NCBI GenBank assembly: GCA_963921425.1
Contig: OY992838.1
Coordinates: 4,836,001-4,900,000 of the forward strand
Reading direction: 5' to 3'
DNA from: Dryas octopetala
Lineage: Eukaryota; Streptophyta; Magnoliopsida; Rosales; Rosaceae
DNA: 64,000 nt
Made by a program: the position numbers and the translations under genes. The notes under the pieces are model-generated. The model was not told the origin of the DNA. It saw nothing but the letters and a program-made list of their open reading frames with translations, and ran no database searches. Shown one piece after another: positions 1-10,700 of the stretch (positions within the stretch are counted from its first letter, which is position 1; each line of letters begins with the position of its first letter).

Positions 1-5
1 CGTAC

Positions 6-1006
6 CTTGGTCCAAACACAGCTTTGATCATTTTGGTAACATGAGCAAGTGGGCAACTGTGTTGCTTAAACAGAATGTAAAGGAATGTGTTAGTTAGACT
101 AGCTTATAATCCTATAACCAACATTATACCATATTACCATGTGGTTAATTATTATATGTTTCTTCAATCCCAAAATGTTTGTACCACATTGGTCCTATGC
201 TAGAGAGATCTTGTGCACGTGCATAATAAGTACTTCAAAGAATCCAATTATCAGTTTTTTTTTTTCTTTGTTAATGAGGAAAACTTCCACAGCCCACTTC
301 ATCATTGAGTATAAAGTCTTACGGCAAACTCACAAGCATTAGTTTGTGTGAGAAGTACTCATGTTGTTATATATGATATCAAAACCGCATCACAAGCTTA
401 TTTATCATGATTTAGTGTGTGATTGTGCGCTACAACCAAAAAAATACCTATTTAGTTATGGTTAAGTCCAATTAAGAATTGCCAAAAAAAAGAGTCTAAT
501 TAATAGTCTTTTTAGCTGAAGATTTTCCTTCTTGTTGCAATTAATACCATTACCTCATTTGAGGGAAAATTTTAGGACCATTTTCAAAATAGAAGGACTT
601 GATATCTTTGGCAGCATACATAGGGCGACTGTTTTCATTGGGTGCAGTTAGCATGATGGTCAATAGACCACCTGTGCTTGTCCCTGCAATCACATCAAAG
701 TAGTCTGCAACTCTTGCTTCCTCACCATCTAGTTTCTGCATGGAAACCAAGTATATATGATTCTCAATTCTCAAGTATATATATATATATAATTGGGTAA
801 AGGCCATTAACCCAGTACAGTGCATGCCCTGCTGTATTTATTTTATTTAGACGTACAATATATAAAAATATAACCTGTAACTGAGACTCTAAGAAGCCAA
901 GTATCACTCCTGGAATAATTCCTCTTATTCCACCTCCATCAATGCTGAGAATTGTAATGAAGTTTCCATGAGTAGGAGGTTTTACTTTTCTTTTTGTTCT
1001 TTCCAT
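6..1006 (-). CDS. Patatin-like phospholipase, 5' part (cut by left edge)
   Basis: Patatin-family lipid acyl hydrolase, which cleaves fatty acids from membrane lipids with a Ser-Asp dyad. Three exons join in phase on the minus strand: 1006-875, 735-554 and 56-6, each bounded by GT/AG. The gene runs off the left edge with the donor at 5-4. Visible motifs are the oxyanion loop DGGGIRG (residues 23-29) and the nucleophile elbow GTSTGG (Ser64). Exon 3 ends in a segment like the family's K-A-x-x-G-P-K stretch. The catalytic Asp and the C-terminal half lie outside the window. The short N-terminus without an obvious signal peptide resembles PLP2/PLA-IIA-type cytosolic members (family knowledge). The start is the only ATG shortly before the conserved beta-strand, and a TATA box lies about 80 bp upstream. 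Subfamily is inferred. Confidence 0.9.
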
Positions 1007-1084
1007 AAGGCAGGAAATGAAATGCGCGCAGATAGAGAGGTTAATCAGAATTAAGCTGTGGAAAAATATTGTTTGTTAGGGCAT

Positions 1085-1092
1085 TTTATATA
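1085..1092 (-). promoter_or_regulatory. TATA box of the patatin-like gene
   Basis: The minus strand reads TATATAAA here, 79 bp upstream of the patatin ATG. This is a normal distance for a plant core promoter with a short leader. Confidence 0.6.
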
Positions 1093-2065
1093 GACTCTGT
1101 GTAAAGGAATCAAGTATTTAGTGGGACTTATCATTAATTCTATGGACCCAAATTAATATAGTGGATTCTAGCAAGCTAGCTTGAAAATGGCATGCATGAA
1201 TTCATGTTATGTACAATTACATCATTGACGACAACAACTCAAGAGTGGGCCATTTCCTAAAGATGAGTAGTGCTCTTGCTTTGAGAGAAAAGATGACACC
1301 TAATTAGACACACCCCATCCAAGAATTGTAGGTGAAACCATGAGAATTGTAGGCAGGAGAAACAATTTGGTGAAAGCCAAATTAAAACGTACACATCCAA
1401 AGTGGGAAATTAAGCATCATTCTGTCAGATAAATGGAATTCATGAATGGATCACCTTTTTTTTTTTTTTGGGGCCATTGTGAATGGATCACCTTAAACAT
1501 GTCCATTTTGCTCGTGTAAACTGTACTGGTGTGTGGCATCTCAAATAAAATGAGGTACTTACTGCTTTTGAATCAGAAAAGAGTTAATCAGAAGGCCCGT
1601 GAGAAAAGCATTAATAACCATCTAATAAGCACACATACCAATGGCCAAAAAAAGCAAAAAAAAAGCACGCATACCAAAAGCATTTTTTTGGCCAAAGAAA
1701 CGCCCATACCAAGGAGACCACATTAGCAGTCAAATTTGGGCCAGACGGGCCAGGCTCCAGCCCAGTTTTAATCCCATACCTGACAAGCCTTTCTTTCTTT
1801 TTTTGGTCGAACTTGACAATTTTTTTTTTTTTTTTTCGAGACTTCTATAAGTTCTATTTGAGTCGTTTAGTTTTATAATATATTAAATAAAGTCTTATGA
1901 CTTTTAAAATTCTAACTAAAGTCTAATAATATTGTAACAATTCCATGTTACACAATACTGGTCTATTATTTTCTATTTTTTTCATATACCAAGCGCCGAG
2001 CGGTCGGTAATCATTTTTGATTATTCGGCAGTGCATTATTTATTCTTTGTCAAGTCCTGGTTTGT
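1093..2065. other. Intergenic, no gene seen
   Basis: AT-rich DNA with poly-T and poly-A runs. No splice-consistent coding sequence was found. About 75 bp at 1731-1805 resemble 3290-3365 (both contain AAATTTGGGCCAG and a later TTTTTGGTCGAA), which suggests two copies of one degenerate dispersed repeat. Confidence 0.5.
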
Positions 2066-2540
2066 CAAAATCTCAGAGTTAAAACCTAATATGCAGTCTT
2101 CACAAATCTCATTCTATATCCTATGAAGATAAGAGGTTAACCCGTACCCTATACCCTCAAAAAATAAAAAAATAATGACATATTTCTTTGACAAGGCAAT
2201 GATTAAAGGACTTCATTTAGAAAAAATAAGGGCTTTATTTGGAAAAAAAAAAAGTCATAAGGTTTTTTTCCAAATAAGAAATATTAGAAGGATTAAACTG
2301 TAATCGCCCAAAATCTCAAAATTAAAACCTAATATACAGTCTTCACAAATCTCATTCTATATCCTAGGAAGATAAGAGGTTAACCCGTACCCTATACCCT
2401 AAAAAAAAAAATAATGACATATTTCTTTGACAAGGCAATGATCAAAGGACTTTATTTTTAAAAAAATAAGGGTTTTATTTGGAAAAAAAAATCATAAGAT
2501 TTTTTTGAAATGTTAGAAGGATTAAACTGTAATTTTCCCA
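2066..2540. repeat. Tandem duplication, about 243-bp unit
   Basis: Two head-to-tail copies start at 2066 and 2309. Both carry landmarks such as AGATAAGAGGTTAACCCGTA and ATTTCTTTGACAAGGCAATG, and both end with GAAGGATTAAACTGTAAT. They differ by a few substitutions and poly-A length changes. No coding potential was seen. Confidence 0.9.
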
Positions 2541-2806
2541 AAAATTTTGGGTACAAAACCTGATAACCTTTCAAACAGTAGTGATGCATGTATCTGCAAT
2601 TTGCATGCATATATATATTTATGCTTTAAATTAATTAGTTTTTGTTTAATTTTTCAAACAAATTGACAAACAATCAAACAAACAAAGCTCTCTTAAAGTT
2701 GACTATTGTAACAATTAATATATAATCATCAACTCCATCATCAAAGAAAAACTTTTATTGAATATGGATCACATGCAACCAAACAAATAGAAGAATGCAT
2801 ATTGTT

Positions 2807-2844
2807 ACATCTGTGACATTGATATACATCTGTGACATTGATAT
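2807..2844. repeat. 19-bp perfect tandem duplication
   Basis: The 19-mer ACATCTGTGACATTGATAT occurs twice without a gap, at 2807-2825 and 2826-2844. Confidence 0.95.
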
Positions 2845-3439
2845 AAACCCGAACATAAACAAAAGAACACTACAATAATCAAGTTTGGTGTGGATATTCA
2901 TTTGCCTCCATGCACCTTCAACTGACAATGATTTATTACTATCAGTAGTGCTAAACATCCCACATTTTTATACCATAATTTTATACTACCTTATGTGGCA
3001 ACTTACATGGCATTCATACATTGGATACTAAAAAATAAAAACAAAAATCCAAAAAGAAAAAGAAAAACCTTGTCCAGTAAAATAATGACACGTAAGATGA
3101 TACAAAAATGTGGTATAAAAATATGGTACATATAGCATTATTCTTATTACTACTTCATCCTACTTGTATATATTCAATGATAGATCATGTATGTGATTTA
3201 GATTTTTGCCACAAACTTTTCTTTTATACTCATTTTAGGCCCATTGGACTAAGGTCATTGGGCTGGAACTAGACCCGTATTACGCCGACCAAATTTGGGC
3301 CAGGCAGGCCAGGTGTCAGCCCAGTTTTAATTCCACACCTTTACGTTTTTTCTTTTTTGGTCGAAATCCACACCTTTACTTGAGTGTATCAAATGCCTGT
3401 CCAAACTCGGTCCTAAACGGAAAGGTCCGCACACGGTAG

Positions 3440-6400
3440 TAGACCTGGCAAACGGGTCGTTTTTTGCGGGTTTGGGTCAAACACGACACGACCCGTTAAG
3501 CTTAACGGGTTAACACGACACGACCCGTTAAGCAACGGGTGACAAAAACCTCAACACGAACACGACACGAATTAAAACGGGTGAACACGACACGACCCGT
3601 TCAACCCGTTAAAAATTGCTATTTTTAAACACACTTATAATTAATATATATCTTACAATAAATCAGAAATTATAGCCTAAAATTCAATCCAAAGTTTCAA
3701 AATAAATAATAGGCTTAACAGCCCAAAATTCAAAACAAAGTTCCAAAATAAATAACAACCCAAACTTTAATACAAATTATACAATGTTCCAAATTTAAAT
3801 ACAATGTTCCAAAATTACAGCAAAAGAGAAAACAAACAAATAAATGAAATTATGAAATATTTGATGCCCATGAAGACTCAAAATGCTCTAGGCTTCCAGC
3901 CATAATATGAATATCTTTATTCTTCCAGACTTCCACACCAAGAACTTTTCTAATTCTTTCCTGAAAGAGAACACATATAAGATGAGATACAATACTTTTC
4001 AATTGCATCAATCATCAATAGAAATATTACAACCACAACAATAGAAATATAGGCTATACAACAGTAACAATAGAAATATTACAACTACAACAATAGAAAT
4101 ATAGGCTATACACTATACAGCAGTAACAGCACCTTTTATCAATCAATAGAAATGCTATTAGAGCATTGTCCAGATCTGGTTCCACAATCCTCATTAGTCA
4201 ACTTGAAAACATCTTCAGTAAGTTGTTCCAAGTCAGCACATTCTTTATCTAAAACTAAGCATAAATAAAAAATCCAATTACAAATATTACTTTATGAGAA
4301 TAAAAAAGAAACATACTAATATAATGATACATAAAATTTACCTCCCTTGCCAAAAATCCAATCTCGAGCACATAACAAAGCTTGAACAGTTTCAGGCAAT
4401 AATGAACTACGATATTGATCTAGTACTCTACCACCAATACTAAAGGCTGATTCGGATGCAACAGTGGAAATAGGAATTGTTAGCACATCGCGAGCTAAAT
4501 GAGAAAGAATAGGATAACGAAATTGCTCCATTTGCCACCAAGAAAGAACATCCAACTCTTGCTTTCTGTCTAGCCTTTCTTCATCAAAATACTTATCCAA
4601 TTCAGTTTTTGTACTTGAAGCTACACCATTGTTATAACTATTATCAAAATCCTACAAAGGTTTATAAAAAACATGAAATTATCAAACAAGCACTTATAAA
4701 AAAAAGACAAACAATTATCAAACAAGCAATTATATAAAGAAAACAAGCAATTACCTCAAAAATGATGTCTCCATCTTCTGTGTGACTAGCTGTCTCATTC
4801 CTTGGACGATTTGAATTAACAAGATGAGGCAGATTTTGTACATACAAATCAAAAAGAGAAGACAATGTGTCACTAACACTTTTGAATTCATAAGAATCTT
4901 GACCATAAAGCTTGGTATAAGCCCATTCTACAAACTGCAATTTATAACGAGGATCCAAAATAATTGCAATTGCAAGAATAAAGCTGTAATCTGCCCAATA
5001 CTTCTGAAACTTTAAGTTCATAGAAGTTCCCAGCCTTCTCATGAAATCATCCCTATCTTCCATGGCTGATTTAATACTGTGTTGGATTATGAACACTTTA
5101 GGGAAGAATAAATTTGATGTAGGGTACTTTGTTCCAGAAAATAAGCAAGTAACTTCATAAAAATACCCCAAAAATTTTGAAATCTTCCCTATTTTATCCC
5201 ACTCTTCTGTAGAAGGGCAAAAAGTGAAACTTGAATCACTTAACCTTAGATTGATAAAAGCACGCTGATAAAAAAGTGCACTATCAAGCATGGTGTAGGT
5301 TGAGTTCCACCTAGTAGGCACATCTTGTCTTAAGCCTCTCCTATTACCTACTATCCCTACTTGTGCAACACAATCAAAGAACTTTTGTTTCCTCCCAGCT
5401 GAACCCTTTATATATTTGATGCACTCACGAATCTTTATCACAGAGGGATCAATTTCTTTTAGTCCCTCTTGAACAATCAAGTTTAAAATGTGAGCACAAC
5501 AACGAACATGAAAGAATTTACCATTCATTAATAGTAGACCTCTAAAGTTCAATTGATTCTTCAAATGTTCAACAAAACAATCATTTGCAGAAGCATTATC
5601 CAAAGTAATAGAAAATAATTTCTTCTCAATCCCCCAATCAGTTAATAATGAATTAATTTTTTCACACAAAGCAACACCAGTATGTGGAGGGGGCATACAA
5701 CAAAAGTTTAAAATCCTTTTATGCAATCTCCATTCTTGATCAACAAAGTGGGCTGTAAGAGTTAGGTACCCATCAGTGGTCACAGAGGTCCATAAATCAG
5801 ATGTTAAGCAAATCTTTCCTGGAACCATACTTAACAAATTATCAAGTTTAAGTTTTTCCCTTTTGAACATCCTTAAAACACATGCCCTTACAGTATTTCT
5901 ACAAGGCAGCTTGATATCAGGGGATATATATGCAAACAAAGCTCTAATGCCCTCATATTCAACAAAGCTAAAAGGCAAATCATGTTTGATAATTGCTTCT
6001 ATCAATAAATCCCTAAATTTCTCATGCTCAAATTTTGGGGATCGCAATCCAGATTGTGATAGCATTAATTGCTGCAAATCACCATGTGTTTTCTTAGGAC
6101 AATTTTTCATGTGACTCAACATATTACCCGTCCCACATTGACTATCACAGATATATATCACACCACATTGTCTACATTTAGCACGCTTCTTTTTATCTGG
6201 ACTCATAGGCAATAGTTCAAACAAAGTCCAAGCAGGAGATCTTAATTTACGCTTACTTACTGCTATGCCTCTACCCCTTTTGTTTGTAGGGCTTGTATCT
6301 GTTGTTGTAGCATCTACATTTGTAGCACTTTCATCCACATTGTTTCTCATTGAAACTTCACCAGACTCCTCATCAATATTACTTGTGGGATTCATCTGCA

Positions 6401-7595
6401 ATGAACATTTAATAGTTATATATAAAAACAAGAATATCAAGCTATGCAATATTACTCTTAAATCACAGCAAATGAACTCTGCTATAAAAAAAGCTAAGCA
6501 TGAAAATATTTCACTTGATATATGAAAGTCTAACACACACATACAAATCACAATTCACAAATAGTCAAATACACAGTGATGTGAGATTACTTCATAACAT
6601 ATTTCACTTGGTTTAGCATAATAGAAAGGTGAGATTACTTCATAACTCATAGGTATTGATGTACTGGTTCGAAATACCTTTGACTCTTTGAGGGTTTGAG
6701 TCTTTGATTTGCAACGACAGAAATGAGAGACCAGATGATGTTGCTGAGAGCTTGAGGGATTGACTGAGACAAGAGGGAATCGATCAATCAAGAGTCGAGA
6801 CTCCAGAGATCAGTGAGAGGCTGAAAGCTTGAGAGTTGAGAGATTGACTGAGAATCAAAAGGGGTTTCTGACTTATGATGTCGAGAGAGAGAGAGAGAGA
6901 GAGAGAGAGTTGCGTGACTAAGTGAGACAGTCACAGAGAGTGATTCTGGGTTTGAGGGTTTCTGCCTTCTGATTCTGGATTTGTCGAGATCGAGATCGAG
7001 AGTGAGACAGAGAGTGATTCTGGCCTGGGTTTGAGGGTTTCTGCCATCTGGTTCGCCGACGGCTCGACTTGCAGGCCTTCGACGGCTCGTTCTTCTTCTC
7101 CGAGTCTGTCACATCTAGGCTCCAGTCCAGACCTTCGACACCCGAAGCCTCCGATCCGAGCTCCAGTGAGAGACTAAGACTAAGAGCTTGGTGCTTGTAC
7201 TGAGAAGTCTGAGAATGAGTGACAGTGAGAATGAATGAGACTGAGATTGTGATTTGTGAGAGAAAGATTGAGAGAGATTAGCTTTGGAGAGTGAGTGTGA
7301 GTCGAGGGGGGGGGGGAGGCGGCTGAGTGCTGAATGACAGAATGAGTGAATGAATTAGGTTTTCCAAAAGGCTGGAACTTAAGTTTTGTTAAGGGTCTAA
7401 ATTTACCTAAATGCCCTTATTTTTAACGGGTCTAATGGGTTTCGCGGGTTGGCACTGACACGACCCGTTATCTTAACGGGTTGTTATCGGGTCAACACGT
7501 TTTTGATACGACCCGCTAACATCCAACCCAAACCCTCAAATTTACGGGTCGTTCCGGGTCGTGTTAACGGGTCGTGGGGTATTTTGCCAGGTCTA
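3440..7595 (-). mobile_element. Complete hAT-superfamily DNA transposon with intact transposase
   Basis: The 4156-bp element begins TAGACCTGGCAAA and ends with the exact reverse complement, giving a 13-bp perfect terminal inverted repeat. It is flanked by identical 8-bp direct repeats CACGGTAG at 3432-3439 and 7596-7603, the target duplication length typical of hAT elements. Both ends carry many subterminal ACGACCCGTTAA/TTAACGGGTCGT copies, the usual hAT pattern of transposase binding sites (inference). The interior holds a minus-strand transposase of 688 codons plus stop with no disabling lesion. A GA microsatellite lies near 6887-6910, upstream of the transposase. The perfect TSD and open frame suggest recent insertion and possible autonomy. 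The right end lies 182 bp before the ATG of the next gene. Confidence 0.97.
4139..6395 (-). CDS. hAT transposase (BED zinc finger, RICESLEEPER/DAYSLEEPER type)
   Basis: Cut-and-paste transposase of the surrounding element. Coding exons are 6395-4755, 4651-4342 and 4254-4139, all in phase, for 688 aa. The order is a Ser/Thr-rich N-terminus; a basic stretch near residues 38-52; a BED-type zinc finger (C74, C77, H95, C99) for DNA binding; an RNase-H-like core with catalytic Asp candidates D200 in LTSDLWTS and D266 in ITLDNASAND; and the C-terminal hAT dimerisation block (about 575-655) starting QELDVLSWW and including ASESAFSIGG. The third acidic residue is probably E579. The ATG lies directly after a good acceptor (TTCATTGCAG), so the leader is probably spliced. 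Length is normal for the family and no stop or frameshift is visible. Whether it is an active enzyme or a domesticated relative is not decided, but the TIRs and TSD argue for a genuine transposon. Confidence 0.95.
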
Positions 7596-7777
7596 CACGG
7601 TAGCATATCCCAAAAGAAATTCCTCGTTTATAGACCCTCCTTACCGTCTCCTAACTCCTTTTTTTATACTCACAGTTCCTGTATAAGTCGCGCAATTTCC
7701 TCCCGCCATGGAAATCCCTCGCAACTTCACTCTTTCTTTTCTTTTCCCCCAAACAAACATTTCCTAGAATTTTAAAA

Positions 7778-10700
7778 ATGATTCTCCGTTTCTGTTACAG
7801 AACCCGCCGCTACTGCTATTACCTCTTCCCTCATCACCACCGTCATAATCATCATCATCATTACAATCCCAGCCGTTTATTCTCCTCTCCCGCTTCCAGA
7901 ATCCCAATCGAGCCCCCAAACAATATCAAAAATTCCCAGCAAGTCCTACCGCCTCCAATTGTGCACCACCACTCTCTCTCTCCCATCCCTACCGCCTCTG
8001 TCTCTCGCAACACCGCCCTCGCCCTCTCCGCCACCGTCGTCTCCGCCCTAATCGCCTCCTACGCCGTCCTCGACCACAACAAGTCCTCATCCAACCCTCT
8101 TTACGAATCGTTCCGGAGGCTCCTCCACCACGCCAAGCAGACCGGCGTCGCGGCCTCCGTTCTCTGGCACTCCCTCAGCTCCGTCCTCTCCTCCGCCAAC
8201 CACGAGGTCCGCTCCGGCTTCCAGCTCCGCGTCGCCGCGCTCCTCGCCGACATCGCCGCAGCCAATGCCGGTCGCAGGGCGGCCCTTGTTGGGGCCGGAG
8301 GCGGCGCCGTGGTTGATTGGCTACTTGAGTCGGTGGCGGCCCCCAGGGATGGGGCCGGGACCCAGGCCGAGTCGGCCAGAGCGCTCGCCTTCTTGATCGC
8401 CGACCCCAATGTCTCCGCCGCCGTGCTCGGCCGGCCTCGCGCTGTTCCCAATCTCTTGAAGTTCATTTTTTCGTGCCAGCCTCGGCGGTCCAAGAAGGTG
8501 AGCGTTCAAAGTTATGGACAATGTATTAGACAATCAGTTTTACTGAATTTGTGAGAGTTCAATTCTCGAAATTATGGAAAATTTGGGTTCTAATAGTAAT
8601 TATTAATGTCATGTATAATGTCTTATGTTTCAGCATTCAAGACGTAGTTTAGTGGATGTTAATGATAATTTGAAAGGCAGGAGCATGCTTGTAGCTGCCA
8701 TTATGGATATCGTTACATCCAACTGTGATAGTTTAGAAAAGGTGTCGTTTAAGCCATCCCTGCCAGGAAATGCTGAAATGCGGGATATAGCTGCTGCCAT
8801 TCAAGTTATTGAAGAAGGTGGCATGCATTTGGATGAGTCCCATGAAAATGAAGATGAAAAAGATGGCGAAAGTGGAATTAAGGGGATTGGTATGAAAGTT
8901 CTTGGGGGCACTACAACAGTTTTAGGCTTATCAAGAACTATTGGACTTATGGAGTTGGGGAATTCTGATACAAGTGATGTGGAATCAGTAAGGCTTACTA
9001 CCCAAAATCTTTCCCTGCAAAAGAAGCATGACAGTTCACTAGCACAAACCAATGTATCTTCTGCTGTTGTTCCTGGGCTCTGGGATGATTTGAATTGTCA
9101 GCATGTTGCTGTTCCTTTTGCTGCATGGGCATTGGCGAACTGGGCAATGGCATCGGATGTGAATAGATCACTCATACAGGAGTTGGACGCTGATGGGCAT
9201 GCTGTCATGACTGCTTTAATCGCACCCGAGAGATCAGTAAAATGGCATGCCAGTTTGGTGGCTCGCATGCTATTAGAGGATCATAACCTACCCCTGAGTG
9301 ATTCTGTTTCTGATTGGAGTTCCAGTCTTCTTTCCACTGTTTCTCAGGCGACTAAAAATGAAGATTTTCCTTTGGCTCAAGTGGCTTTGTCAGCATTATT
9401 GGTTTCTGTTGAGAGAAGCCCTGAAGCACAAAAGAAAGTGATGGAGAAGGGTCTTCATCTGATGAGAGACACTGCCAAGCGGACAATGAAGCACAAGCAT
9501 GTCCAAGAAGCATTAGCAAGGGCATTAGAATTGCTTTGCACTGGGGACTTACATTTATCTCTTGAAGAGGGTCAAAAGTGGTCTGGTGTATTGCTTCCTT
9601 GGGTTTTTGGAAAATCTTCCTCTGACACTATACGCTCATCGGCAATAAAAATTCTTTCTCGCATTCTTGATGACTATGGACCACATTCCGTACCAATTTC
9701 TCAGGGATGGTTAGCTATTTTGCTTACTGAAATTTTGGGTAGCAAGGCATCATCAGTTAAAGGAACCACTCAACCTAAGTCTGACAAAGTGAAGGTCAGT
9801 ATTCCTTTTATCCTTTCCTTATTTTGTTGTAATCTAATAATTTTGTATCCAATTTTTTTGTATACTTGCACTATTCCAAGCCTCATAACCTCTTGTGTAG
9901 CTATCTTTAGAATGTACATGTTGACCTTCATTTCTTTTCCTGTATTCATGAAGCTAAATAACTTTTGCAGACTCAAATTGATCAGTCAAACATTCTTTCC
10001 GCTGCACAGACTGCCAATCAGTTAGTTGCAGCTGTTGTTAATCTAGCAGGAAATCAACTAGGAACAACCATTGACTCTGTTGATACGTTTCCGCTAGCAG
10101 ATCTTCTTTCCTTGGAACCTTTTTCTGGGCCATTCAAAACTCTAAAGAAAGATAGTGTGCCTAAGGTTGATGTGGCAGATTCTGCAATGGCAACCCTGAA
10201 GGGAATCAAAGCACTCACTGAAGTTTGTACTGATGATTCTTTGTGTCAGGAGAAAATAACTGATCTTGGGGTCTTATGTTTGTTGAGACGGTTGTTGTTA
10301 CGTGACGATTATGAGAAACTTTCTGCGATAGAAGCGTATGATGCTTCTAAAACGCTTGAGGCACAAGAGCGAACCTCAAATATACATAGGGAATCATCTA
10401 TTTCAGATAGTAATGACCCATCTAGCGTCCGAGTTCCACCTACAGCACACATCCGCAGGCATGCGGCCAGGCTCTTAACCATCCTATCGCTACTTCCAAA
10501 AGTTCAGAAAGTTATTCTAGCAGATGGAACTTGGTGTAAATGGCTTGAGGATTGTGCTAAGGGTAAGATCTCAGGTTGCAGTGATCTTAAAATACAAAGT
10601 TATGCTAGAGCAACTCTTCTAAATATATTTTGCAGTCGCCAAATTGATAGAGATTCTGAAAATGGTGGCGTTCCTGATGTTGGTATTGCAAACGGAAACA

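Noticed and set aside
4139-6395. Idea that the transposase is a domesticated host gene (DAYSLEEPER type)
   Set aside because: Perfect TSD, matching TIRs and subterminal repeats around it show it is still part of a mobile element.
8101-8533. Minus-strand frames opposite SERAC1 exon 1
   Set aside because: GC-rich antisense shadow of a strongly supported exon.
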